DNA of 64,000 nt from Stieleria bergensis (GTDB lineage Bacteria > Planctomycetota > Planctomycetia > Pirellulales > Pirellulaceae). The stretch lies in assembly GCA_007745635.1 (NCBI GenBank), contig CP036272.1, positions 3,834,866 to 3,898,865 on the forward strand, written 5' to 3'. Of the stretch, positions 1 to 8,675 are shown piece by piece; position 1 is the first letter of the stretch, and every line of letters begins with the position of its first letter. The position numbers were made by a program, and so were the translations under genes. A model generated the notes under the pieces. It had not been told where the DNA came from. It worked only from the letters and a program-made list of their open reading frames with translations, and searched no databases.

Positions 1-569
1 GGTTGAAGCCAACTCTTGAAATCATTGCGGGGATTCCCACGGTGGTCTTGGGTTACTTTGCGATCCTGCTAATCAGTCCCGGTCTACAATTTCTCTCAGA
101 TGGATTTGCCACGTTCAATGCTGCCAGTGCTGGCATCGCTGTCGGGATTCTTTGTTTACCAATGGTTTGCAGTCTTTCTGAAGATGCGATGCGAGCGGTG
201 CCCAGAAGCTTACGAGAAGGCGCCTATGGCCTGGGCTGCACACCGTTTGAAACCTCCATCAAAGTGGTCGTGCCAGCTGCACTAAGCGGCATCATCTCAG
301 CCTTCCTGCTGGCTTTCAGTCGTGCAGTGGGTGAAACCATGGTGGTGGCGTTGGCCGCTGGGACGGCACCAACGTTAAACGCCAACCCGGCCGATCAAGC
401 ACAGACGATGACCGGATTCATTGTTGAAATGATCAAAAGTGAAAACGAATACGGCACGCCACGTTACTTTAGTCTGTACGGAGTCGCGGTCACATTGTTT
501 GTGATTACCTTCGTCATGACCCTGATCGGCCAACTGATCCGCCGACGTTTCAAGGAGTCGTATCAGTGA
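1..569 (+). CDS. pstC: PstC, phosphate ABC transporter permease (5' end cut off)
   Basis: This is the C-terminal part (about 188 residues) of an inner-membrane permease; the start lies outside the window. It shows the motif VKPTLEIIAGIPTVVLGYF typical of PstC, and the cytoplasmic EAA-type loop EDAMRAVPRSLREGAYGLG, which contacts the ATPase PstB. At least three hydrophobic helices can be seen, the last ending in RRRFKESYQ. It would form the channel for high-affinity phosphate import together with PstA. Its stop codon overlaps the pstA start (GTGA), which implies translational coupling. The expected phosphate-binding protein gene pstS is not visible and may lie upstream of the window. Confidence 0.93.
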   Translation, partial: LKPTLEIIAGIPTVVLGYFAILLISPGLQFLSDGFATFNAASAGIAVGILCLPMVCSLSEDAMRAVPRSLREGAYGLGCTPFETSIKVVVPAALSGIISAFLLAFSRAVGETMVVALAAGTAPTLNANPADQAQTMTGFIVEMIKSENEYGTPRYFSLYGVAVTLFVITFVMTLIGQLIRRRFKESYQ

Positions 570-1825
570 GGCCCACCGACAAACCCAAAACGGAGATTCC
601 TGCCGCGCTTCGCTCGCAAGACAGCGCGTTTTTGGAAAAAAACACACGCAGACGTAAACAGCTTAGCCGCTGGTTCTATGTCGTCTGCATCATGGTCGCG
701 TTGATTAGCGTCGCGATCCTGGCCTTGCTGATTGCATCGATCGTTTATCAGGGACAGAGCCGTCTAAGCACGGACTTATTGACACGATCCCACAGCGAAC
801 TGGACATTGAACGCAGCGGCATGCTGCCGTCGATCCTGGGCTCATTGGCGGTCTGCATGGTCTGTGCTGCTGCAGCGCTGCCGCTGGGTATCGGCACGGC
901 CGTCTTCCTGGAGGAGTTTCAACCAACATCCCGATTCCTTCGTTGGTGGCATGGTTTTATCCAGATCAACATTTCCAACTTGGCTGGAGTGCCGTCAATC
1001 GTCTATGGCCTGTTAGGCCTGACCGTCTTCGTTTATATGTTCAATGTGTTCGGAAAGATCACGGTCAACGAGTATTCCGGATGGGAATTGATGGGAGCGA
1101 CGCACTCCTATCAAGTGCTCACGCTGGATCCCAAAATCGCGGTGAAGATTCCAACGGACTCCGCCGATGTTCAGCGGATTCGCATGACGGGCCCAGGTTA
1201 TGTGCTCGGCCCAAATAACGAATGGATGCAGATCGAGATCTGGGACCCAAAATCGGGTGATCCACGTCCCCGCGATCCAAGCAAACGTCGCCGGACGGTG
1301 AAGCTTGGCCAAGCGGGAAGTTTGCAGACCGAGAAAGCGTGGTATTACTTTCGCTTGCCGTTTGACAAAAGCTTCCTGGCCGCGGGTTTGACGCTGGCGT
1401 TAGTCATTTTGCCGATCATCATCATCGCTTCCCAGGAAGCACTGCGAGCGGTCTCTCCGTCACTTAGAGAGGCCTCGCTCGGTCTTGGCGCAACGCGCTG
1501 GCAGACGGTCAAAAACATCTGCCTTCCTGCGGCGATTCCGGGGATCATGACCGGAGCGATCCTGGCGATGGGGCGGGCAATCGGCGAGGCCGCTCCGATC
1601 CTGGTCGTGCTGGGATCTTTGGTTGCCAAGAGCACCGGCCCCAAGCACTTGATGGATAACGCCGTCACCATGCCTGTGCTAATCTATGAATGGGCAGGCC
1701 GGCCAGAACCGGAATTCCAAGAACTGGCGGCGGCCGCAATCATTGTCCTGCTGGTCATCCTGTTGGCATTCAACTCGATTGCCATTTACTTGCGTCACCG
1801 TGTTCAATCCGATAGCAACGTTTAG
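566..1825 (+). CDS. pstA: PstA, phosphate ABC transporter permease with an extra periplasmic-type insertion
   Basis: Second membrane subunit of the phosphate importer. It has 419 residues, whereas PstA proteins are usually about 280-300. A first transmembrane helix lies near residues 37-60, further helices at about 88-115 and 135-160, and the conserved [16 protein letters not shown] is present. The EAA-type loop [20 protein letters not shown] lies at about 289-308. The extra length comes from a roughly 30-residue N-terminal tail and a hydrophilic insertion of about 105 residues (roughly 164-268), placed between the GVPSIVYG helix and the next helix. The GTG start overlaps the pstC stop by four bases. 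The insertion carries no motif I recognise. Operon partner of pstB. Confidence 0.93.
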   Translation: MRPTDKPKTEIPAALRSQDSAFLEKNTRRRKQLSRWFYVVCIMVALISVAILALLIASIVYQGQSRLSTDLLTRSHSELDIERSGMLPSILGSLAVCMVCAAAALPLGIGTAVFLEEFQPTSRFLRWWHGFIQINISNLAGVPSIVYGLLGLTVFVYMFNVFGKITVNEYSGWELMGATHSYQVLTLDPKIAVKIPTDSADVQRIRMTGPGYVLGPNNEWMQIEIWDPKSGDPRPRDPSKRRRTVKLGQAGSLQTEKAWYYFRLPFDKSFLAAGLTLALVILPIIIIASQEALRAVSPSLREASLGLGATRWQTVKNICLPAAIPGIMTGAILAMGRAIGEAAPILVVLGSLVAKSTGPKHLMDNAVTMPVLIYEWAGRPEPEFQELAAAAIIVLLVILLAFNSIAIYLRHRVQSDSNV

Positions 1826-1851
1826 CCTTTCTTCCATCCTCGGTCAATTCC

Positions 1852-2676
1852 ATGTCCAGCGACACCGGCACCACCGCCCAAGCTGATAGCAGCGCCAACG
1901 ATGATGCGGATCAAACACTGATCAGCATTCGTGACCTTGATGCCTGGTACGGCGACTTTCAAGCCTTGCATGGCCTGTCGCTTGAAATCCCCAAAAACAA
2001 AGTCACCGCATTCATCGGTCCCAGCGGTTGTGGCAAAAGCACACTGCTAAAATGGATTAACCGCATGAATGATCTGGTGCCCGGAGCGACCGCTCGCGGT
2101 CGACTGTCACTGATCCATGACGACGGCGAAACCAACTTGCTACACCCCGGTTTGGACGTCGTCTCAATGCGCCGACAAATCGGCATCGTGTTCCAGAAAC
2201 CCAACCCGTTCCCCAAAAGCATTTACGACAACGTTGCCTTTGGGCCGCGTCTGCACATGCGAACGACCAAAGCGGAATTGGATGAATTGGTCGAGTGGGC
2301 GCTCAAGAAAGCCGCTGTCTGGGATGAAGTCAAAGATCGCTTGCACGCCCCTGCGATGGGGCTTTCCGGTGGACAACAGCAACGTCTCTGCATCGCACGC
2401 GCCATCGCCGTGGGGCCGGAGATCCTTTTGATGGACGAGCCTTGCAGTGCCCTGGACCCAGGGAGTACGCTCGCCATTGAAGACTTGATTTTTGAGTTGC
2501 GATCTCAGTACACCATCGTGATCGTGACCCACAACATGCAGCAAGCGTCACGCTGCAGCGACAAAACCGCCTTCTTCTTTGAAGGCAAACTGGTGGAATC
2601 GGGTGACACCGAGTTGATCTTCACCAATCCTCAGGAAAAGAGAACCGACGATTACGTGCGCGGTCGCTTCGGATAA
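1852..2676 (+). CDS. pstB: PstB, phosphate ABC transporter ATP-binding protein
   Basis: ATPase that drives phosphate import. The 274-residue protein has Walker [10 protein letters not shown] at 56-64, a Q-loop in [15 protein letters not shown] (Q near 115), the ABC signature LSGGQQQRL at 171-179, Walker B ILLMDEP at 191-197 and the switch histidine in VTHNMQQ near 227. FQKPNPFP is characteristic of PstB among ABC ATPases. A hydrophilic stretch of about 20 residues, rich in Ser, Asp and Ala, precedes the domain. It begins 26 bases after pstA and is followed by phoU, the standard order of a pst operon. Confidence 0.96.
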   Translation: MSSDTGTTAQADSSANDDADQTLISIRDLDAWYGDFQALHGLSLEIPKNKVTAFIGPSGCGKSTLLKWINRMNDLVPGATARGRLSLIHDDGETNLLHPGLDVVSMRRQIGIVFQKPNPFPKSIYDNVAFGPRLHMRTTKAELDELVEWALKKAAVWDEVKDRLHAPAMGLSGGQQQRLCIARAIAVGPEILLMDEPCSALDPGSTLAIEDLIFELRSQYTIVIVTHNMQQASRCSDKTAFFFEGKLVESGDTELIFTNPQEKRTDDYVRGRFG

Positions 2677-2804
2677 CAACGTCTCCGGTTGGAGCACGCA
2701 ATGGACCGGCCTTCCAGGTCGATGTTTTTTAACTTGTGGCTAACTGCTACGCCCCAGGAAAGGCGCAGAAGATTTGGCCGTCGCTTGAACAAGCAGAGGC
2801 GAAG

Positions 2805-3491
2805 ATGTCAAAAGTATTGGATCGTGAACTGGAAGGGTTGCGCGAAGAACTCGTCTCACAATTCACCGTTGTCGAACAGATGATTCAGCAAGCCATTCGC
2901 GCCCTGGTCGAAGGACGAAGTGACTTTGCTGACCGTGTCGTCGAAAGCGATGCTTTGGTCGACAAGACAGACATCCGCATCGAAGAAGAATGCCTCAAAC
3001 TCCTAGCGCTGCATCAACCCGTCGCCTGGGACATGCGTTGGTTAATCACCGTCATCAAGGTGAATAGCGATTTGGAACGAATGGCGGACACCGCTTGCAA
3101 CATTGCCGAACGAGCCAAGGCCCTAACGCAATTCCCAATGTTCTCGGTTCCCGATGAAATGAATCAGATGGTCGACGCGACCGTCAACATGGTTCGCTGT
3201 GCACTGAACGCCTTTGTCACCGATGATGCACCGCTGGCCTACAAGGTGATTGAACAAGACGATAGCGTTGACCTTCTAAACCGCACCATTATCGATCTAC
3301 TGCAAGAGCGAATCAAAACAGATTCGACGATGGTTGAACCCGGGCTACACTGCTTCAGCGCCTCGCGACACTTAGAACGCATCGGCGACCTCGCTGAAAA
3401 CATCGCCGAAGAAGTGATCTATTTGGTCGAAGGCGACATCATCCGGCACCAGCACGGCTTTCGACGCCAACAGGCTGCCGACTCCGAATAG
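2805..3491 (+). CDS. phoU: PhoU, phosphate transport and signalling regulator
   Basis: Soluble all-helical protein that couples the Pst transporter to phosphate signalling and limits phosphate uptake. With the ATG at 2805 (preceded by a purine-rich GAGGCGAAG) it has 228 residues, the usual length. The frame is open back to a GTG at 2736, but those 23 residues lack PhoU character. Two PhoU repeats can be seen, each with the metal-binding type of pattern: DLERMADTACNIAERA in the first half and HLERIGDLAENIAEEVIYL in the second. Last gene of the pst operon; it converges with the export operon that ends at 3581. Confidence 0.93.
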   Translation: MSKVLDRELEGLREELVSQFTVVEQMIQQAIRALVEGRSDFADRVVESDALVDKTDIRIEEECLKLLALHQPVAWDMRWLITVIKVNSDLERMADTACNIAERAKALTQFPMFSVPDEMNQMVDATVNMVRCALNAFVTDDAPLAYKVIEQDDSVDLLNRTIIDLLQERIKTDSTMVEPGLHCFSASRHLERIGDLAENIAEEVIYLVEGDIIRHQHGFRRQQAADSE

Positions 3492-3580
3492 CCATCATCG
3501 CCAGCACCGGACCGATCCCAGTGCGACTGAGACCAGTGCGACTGAGACGAATCTGGGCTCACGATGCGGTCGCCCGGACA

Positions 3581-5920
3581 CTATTGCCGCAGCACGACAT
3601 CGGTCCATAAATGGGACAACAGGCTGCGGTTGTCCGGAATACTGATCTGCCCGACCTGTCCGGCGCGCAATCCCAAACTGGTCACTGAATCAAGTGGCAT
3701 GCTTGCCGAAGCGTGTGGCCGCACCATGATCGGCTCTTGGCTCTCCGCTGTCCTCTCCACCGCAATCGGACCACCGCGTGTGACGGACAAGGCAGGATGA
3801 GGCAGAACATTGCTGGCGTTGGGCGCCACATCGCCCAACTTGGTGAACATCTTTGAACCGCCGCGCATCCGAATGTTGGCAAACTGGCCATTCAGGAAAG
3901 CGTCTCGATAGGCGGGCACATCATCTTGGCTGACCGCGATCAATAACTCCTTCTCAATCGGGTCGGAAACACAAACCAGTTCCTGCCCCTGTTCAACATA
4001 ACTTCCTTGCAAATGGTTGATTCGTGGCGTGGTGATCATTCCATCACGATGCGCGACGACTGTCAGGTCGTCGATCTGGATTTCAATTTCGCTCAGTTGC
4101 CTTGACAGTCGTGTCGCCGTTTCCTCCTGCCCCGCAGCCAATGCCAACTGGCCTCGCAGTTGGTACTGATTGGCCCGTTGCAGCGCTAATTCACCCTGGT
4201 CCAGTAAACGCTCGCGTTCAAGGAGTAACTCAGGTTGTTCGATCTCCAGCAGCAACGCCCCGCGCCGAACCCGCTGGCCACAATGCACATAGACCGCTTT
4301 GACAAAACCATCACTGGACGCCCGGACCACCTGCTGATCCTGATACTGAACCACCACGGGTACTTTCAGGTCAAACGGAGACGTCTGCACCAGCAGTGTG
4401 TGAACGCCCAAACACGTGAAACTACAGATCGCCAATAAACGGCGTTGATAGACATTCAATACCCAGCTATCCCGGGGACCAATGGTCCAAATCAGATGCA
4501 TCCACCGCAGCAGTGGTAACACGACCCATAGAAAAACCGCTGCCGCCCCCAACGCCAGACCAACACGATACCGCCACATGGATAACGCATAAAGGATTCC
4601 AGAGATCCAGACGGCTTGAAAAATCAACGACGCCACGGCGTGCAACTGCGCAAACGAAGCACGCCAACCGGTTAAACGACGATCGGAAAGAGGCAAACCG
4701 AACAAGAACAGGTTGATTTTCTCGATCACTCTTCGTCTGCCAACCTGCCGCAAGTTGGGAATATCCAGCAGATCACTCAGAACGTAGTAACCATCCAAAC
4801 GCAACAGCGGGTTCAGATTAACCAACAGAGTCCCCGGCCCAGCAATGATCGCCACTTGGGCAGCAAGATGCTTGACCAAACCTGCGGGAGCCAGCCACCA
4901 GACCCAGATCGCTAAGGCGCCAAGAATCAGTTCCCAGTAAATCCCCGCCAACGCGATCTGGACGCGTTTACGACGCTGGGAAAGCTTCCAGGCATCCGTC
5001 ACATCGACAAAGGGAATCGGTGCGCCGAGAAAAAAGAGGACACCAATGGATCCAACGTGCACATTGTGCCGCTTGGCGCAAACTGCGTGTCCGCACTCGT
5101 GGGCCATTTTCAGCACGCACCAAATGACCGCCATCAGGACCCACATCTGTGGATCAAAAATGTTCCGCAGCTCATGAGAGAACCCATCCCAGTGGTTCCA
5201 CGTCACCCAAACTCCGGTCCACACCAACATCATGGCCAAGGCAAACACGATGGGCTGGAACGTTGCTCCCAACACAGGCAACAGCCGATAGGCCACTCGG
5301 TCCCCGTTGACGACATGAAGGCGTTGGGTGAGCAGCATCCCCAACGCGGCGACAATTTGCACCCAAAGTGGCTTTCGCGCCGCCCTGCTGGGCGCTGGAC
5401 TGGCCGCCCTGCTGGGCGTTTTGCTGGGCGCTGGATTGGCCGTTGAGGGCGGTGCTGCTGAGGGACTTCGTTCAGAAACCGCTGCCTGGTCGGGCCGATT
5501 GGCGGTTTTGACCTTCTGTGCACTCGTCTCGGCAGTCCGCTCCCCGCTGGGCTCTGTCAACGGTGACGGAACCGGGGCAGGATCGCTTGAAACGGCAGGT
5601 TGCACGGGGGGGCTGGGAGGAGTCGTTAGCGATGCCAGGCGATGCGTCATCAACTCACGGACATAGCCGACCAAATCGGCGGCGTTCCAGCCGATTTCGT
5701 CACGTTCCAGTACGTTCAAGATGGCTTGCAAGTCATGCTTGCCGTCCATCAGGGAAGCGGCGTGATACTCAGCGAGTCCAAAGCGAAAGAACTTTCCGCT
5801 GCGTTGTTCGTGAGCCACAAAGCAGTTGGATTCACCCTCACCGCGGCGCTCAAAGACCACCTCTGGCTCGATCGTGATGATCAGCGAAAGCGGGTTCGGG
5901 TTGGCGTTCGGTTGATCCAT
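3581..5920 (-). CDS. PqqD-like / M50 metalloprotease / HlyD-like membrane fusion protein
   Basis: Large membrane protein of about 779 residues (ATG at 5920; the frame is open to 5947). Order of parts: an N-terminal PqqD-like winged-helix region (about 10-100), a Pro/Ala/Ser-rich linker (about 100-180), several membrane helices carrying an M50 zinc site, AHECGHA with H274, E275 and H278, and the later NPLLRLDGYY giving the third ligand D376. More membrane helices follow, then a biotinyl-lipoyl/HlyD region (about 530-670) with a coiled-coil hairpin. Such proteins are often annotated as putative peptide zinc metalloproteases; M50 family members cut peptides within the membrane, and PqqD-like domains bind leader peptides in RiPP pathways. 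It is the last gene of a TolC-HlyD-HlyD operon, so processing or export of a peptide is a reasonable inference. The substrate is unknown. Confidence 0.8.
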   Translation of the reverse strand: MDQPNANPNPLSLIITIEPEVVFERRGEGESNCFVAHEQRSGKFFRFGLAEYHAASLMDGKHDLQAILNVLERDEIGWNAADLVGYVRELMTHRLASLTTPPSPPVQPAVSSDPAPVPSPLTEPSGERTAETSAQKVKTANRPDQAAVSERSPSAAPPSTANPAPSKTPSRAASPAPSRAARKPLWVQIVAALGMLLTQRLHVVNGDRVAYRLLPVLGATFQPIVFALAMMLVWTGVWVTWNHWDGFSHELRNIFDPQMWVLMAVIWCVLKMAHECGHAVCAKRHNVHVGSIGVLFFLGAPIPFVDVTDAWKLSQRRKRVQIALAGIYWELILGALAIWVWWLAPAGLVKHLAAQVAIIAGPGTLLVNLNPLLRLDGYYVLSDLLDIPNLRQVGRRRVIEKINLFLFGLPLSDRRLTGWRASFAQLHAVASLIFQAVWISGILYALSMWRYRVGLALGAAAVFLWVVLPLLRWMHLIWTIGPRDSWVLNVYQRRLLAICSFTCLGVHTLLVQTSPFDLKVPVVVQYQDQQVVRASSDGFVKAVYVHCGQRVRRGALLLEIEQPELLLERERLLDQGELALQRANQYQLRGQLALAAGQEETATRLSRQLSEIEIQIDDLTVVAHRDGMITTPRINHLQGSYVEQGQELVCVSDPIEKELLIAVSQDDVPAYRDAFLNGQFANIRMRGGSKMFTKLGDVAPNASNVLPHPALSVTRGGPIAVERTAESQEPIMVRPHASASMPLDSVTSLGLRAGQVGQISIPDNRSLLSHLWTDVVLRQ

Positions 5921-6028
5921 GATTGGTTTGGTGGCCCATCGGCCCAAGGCGATTGAATGTTTCCGGTGTGATCAGCGGTTCGCCACGATGCCGCTTGATT
6001 GACTGAGAAGACTCATGGGAAAACGAGA

Positions 6029-7525
6029 CTAGATCCCAAGTTTCCAACGTCCGCGTTCCCAAACGGACCGAAGGTGCGACCATAGCCAGGGACGCATCGG
6101 TCCATACACAATGGCTTCCCCACGCATCCCAGGCATCAATTCGCCGTCAGGATTGGAGACACTTAAATGCCCGACAAAGATATTTTGATCGGAGCGAATT
6201 TCAGCCGAGGGATAGATCCCGGCCAGTTCTTTGACTGGCAATTGCTCCGAGATCGCTTGCCAATTCAGTTTTAGCTGAGCCCCGACGGCGACCAGACCGA
6301 TTTCGTGATCCGGCAACTCAACTTCGACCTTCACTTGATCCAACGGAGCCACTTCAATCAGTGCCTGTCCCGTTTCCAATGGCATGCCGATGGCTCGCTC
6401 GAGACCACCTCGCAGGACAATGCCGCTGACCGGAGAGGTGACAACAAGCTGATCAAGTTGCCGCATGATCAAGGCACGGCGGCGATCAAATTCTCTGATT
6501 CTTAGTTCTGCATGCTGCCCTTCTGCGACGCGTCCGGCCACGATGGCAACGTCTCGTTCTTTGGACAACTGGGCGATCTTGGCTTCCATCCCTTCCAGTT
6601 CAATCCTGAGCGGTGCGCCATCGAGTTGCAACAAGACGTCACCGGCTTCTACCCGGTCACCCGGTTCAACCTGCAGCGAATCCAATTTCGCCGCAAAGGG
6701 TGCTGCGATCACGCGTGATGAAATGGGCCGCACTACGGACTGACAATGCACTCGGTAAGGCACCGGCCAGACGGCGGCAACCAAGATCGACAGGGCCAAC
6801 AAGCAGCACCAGAAAATGAACATCTTCGACAAGCCTGCGGTCGACCCGCGTAGCGAGCCACTGAGACGCGCCGGGTTTCTCCAGAACAGAAGCCGTAACG
6901 TGGGCACAATGTGACGCAACATCCTGCGATCTGAATCCAGCAGCCCTGGCCCAGAAATCCATAGCACGCTGCGTTGCAGTCCCCCATCACGATCGATGTC
7001 ACAGCGAATGGATTCGACTGGCCGATCATCGCCTTCGCCGTCAGCTTTCGCGTGCTCGGGCATTTCGGGCAATGCGGGAGCGTCGTGGTCTTGGTTCCAC
7101 GTCGCTGAAACCGATTGATAGGCAGGACTATTTTTGGCAATCCAGCCAAGCTTGGCATCGTAAAGTCGTTGCAATGAAGCCTGACCGATTCCACAGCGGA
7201 CATTGCAACCGGGAAACTTAGCCGACACTGCATTGGCCAACGCAGTTGCCGCGTCCGCAGCACCACTCACGGCAGCGATGGCTTCGATCAAATCCAGCAG
7301 GCCGTCATGATCCAGGCGAATCCGCCGCACGGTTTCCTGAGCGACTGCATGGTTTGGCACAACCTTTGGCGCCGGTGGTTGCCTAGGCGGACCACCAGCG
7401 GACATCACCGGCGACGCCTCCACAGGTGGAGTTGGCATCGCGGGCGCAGCCAGCACACCAGCAGGGCTGGGTGGCACCCTGTTGGGAAGCGTCTGGTCGG
7501 ACTTATTTGACTGCTGCGATTGCAT
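6029..7525 (-). CDS. HlyD-family membrane fusion protein with N-terminal GAF-like cytoplasmic region
   Basis: Protein of 498 residues. It starts with a Pro-rich segment, followed by a soluble domain of about 150 residues (roughly 60-215; DLIEAIAAVSGAADAATALA and CNVRCGIGQASLQRLYDAKLG) that has the look of a GAF domain. One membrane helix follows (MFIFWCCLLALSILVAAVW), then a periplasmic adaptor part: a barrel-sandwich half IAAPFAAKLDSLQVEPGDRV, a short coiled-coil hairpin and the second half TSPVSGIVLRGGLERAIGMP. HlyD-type adaptors bridge an inner-membrane protein and a TolC channel. It lies between another adaptor gene and the M50 fusion on the same strand. The GAF assignment is by sequence appearance only. 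Confidence 0.78.
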   Translation of the reverse strand: MQSQQSNKSDQTLPNRVPPSPAGVLAAPAMPTPPVEASPVMSAGGPPRQPPAPKVVPNHAVAQETVRRIRLDHDGLLDLIEAIAAVSGAADAATALANAVSAKFPGCNVRCGIGQASLQRLYDAKLGWIAKNSPAYQSVSATWNQDHDAPALPEMPEHAKADGEGDDRPVESIRCDIDRDGGLQRSVLWISGPGLLDSDRRMLRHIVPTLRLLFWRNPARLSGSLRGSTAGLSKMFIFWCCLLALSILVAAVWPVPYRVHCQSVVRPISSRVIAAPFAAKLDSLQVEPGDRVEAGDVLLQLDGAPLRIELEGMEAKIAQLSKERDVAIVAGRVAEGQHAELRIREFDRRRALIMRQLDQLVVTSPVSGIVLRGGLERAIGMPLETGQALIEVAPLDQVKVEVELPDHEIGLVAVGAQLKLNWQAISEQLPVKELAGIYPSAEIRSDQNIFVGHLSVSNPDGELMPGMRGEAIVYGPMRPWLWSHLRSVWERGRWKLGI

Positions 7526-7629
7526 CGTCTAATCGGTTATCCCAATGATCAATCGAGTGGATGCCCATGCCAACTCGGATTCTTCTTCTATCAGTTCAGT
7601 CAATCTTGCCCGGCACACCGAAGGTGACA

Positions 7630-8607
7630 CTAACCACGGTTTTGTCCTGTTGGCCCTAAGCGACAGCGATCACCGGCGCGAAACCTGCCCTCGGGATTCT
7701 TGATCAACACTTGCATCTTGATCGTGCCACTTTCCCCATCGATTTGCGGGGTGATCGCATCGACAACTCCGGTCACCGGTTTAGGCGTCGTGGTCAGAAC
7801 CAAGGAAACCTTGCTGCCGACTTCGAACACGTTGATATCTTGTGCGGGAATGTTAAACACTGCGTACAGTTCATCCAGAACGACCAATCGCACAACGGCT
7901 GGATCAGCTGGCGTGATGTATTCTCCGGGCTGATGAAAGATCTCTGACACCACACCATCGAACGGCGCATAGATGTTGCGGCGTTTGAGCTGCATCTCGT
8001 ACCGAGACAGATCAAGCTGGCGAAGCTTGCGATCTTCCACCGCCGTTAAGTATCTGGATTCAGCGATTTCGACATCAGCTCTGGCCCGGATGACTTCATC
8101 AGGTCGAGCCACATCTTGCTGAGCGAGCCTTTCAAGTTGCTCGAGCCTTAACTTTGCCAGATTGACCTCCGCCTTGGCTGCGTCCATCTCGCCACGCATT
8201 TCCGAACGCCATTTTGCTGTGGTCACTGCCTCGCGTTGCAAGCCGTCTTCCAAGCTTGCCAGCACTTGCTGTTTCTTCACCCGGTCACCAATCTTGACTT
8301 GGACTTGACCCAATCGACCGATCTCGGTGGCCGCGACCATCACATCGTGACTTGGAATCGTATAGCCAATGTACTCCTTGCTGCGACTGGAATAGCTGGT
8401 ATCAAGGCCTGTCGAAGTGGACCTGGAAACACGATTGACTTGACTCGGTGACTGTGCAGCGACCGGCAGTACGCACAGCCCGCTCGCCAAGGCCAGCGTC
8501 GTGGCCCGGATCGATGACGTGAAACGGCACTTGGCGAACAAGGCTCGCGAAGTCTGCGTCAAAAAGTTAGCGCGGCTGCTTGAATGAGAGCGTTGCGTCG
8601 TGGTCAT
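7630..8607 (-). CDS. HlyD/RND-type periplasmic adaptor protein
   Basis: Periplasmic adaptor (membrane fusion) protein of about 325 residues from the ATG at 8607. A longer form from a GTG at 8679 would overlap the TolC-like gene's stop by four bases, so the start is open. A secretion signal ends near LASGLCVLPVAAQS. The barrel-sandwich parts are seen in ATEIGRLGQVQVKIGDRVKK and IYAPFDGVVSEIFHQPGEY, with a long heptad-rich hairpin between them (about 120-190), then a beta-barrel part with DAITPQIDGESGTIKMQV. It would join a TolC-type channel to an inner-membrane partner. No RND or ABC pump gene is adjacent; the neighbouring adaptor and M50 fusion are the only membrane partners in sight. Confidence 0.82.
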   Translation of the reverse strand: MTTTQRSHSSSRANFLTQTSRALFAKCRFTSSIRATTLALASGLCVLPVAAQSPSQVNRVSRSTSTGLDTSYSSRSKEYIGYTIPSHDVMVAATEIGRLGQVQVKIGDRVKKQQVLASLEDGLQREAVTTAKWRSEMRGEMDAAKAEVNLAKLRLEQLERLAQQDVARPDEVIRARADVEIAESRYLTAVEDRKLRQLDLSRYEMQLKRRNIYAPFDGVVSEIFHQPGEYITPADPAVVRLVVLDELYAVFNIPAQDINVFEVGSKVSLVLTTTPKPVTGVVDAITPQIDGESGTIKMQVLIKNPEGRFRAGDRCRLGPTGQNRG

Positions 8608-8675
8608 GAGATCACCAGTAGTATGAATAGTCCAAATGCCACCGCACGGGTCAACAGACGTGCACAAGGTGGCAA

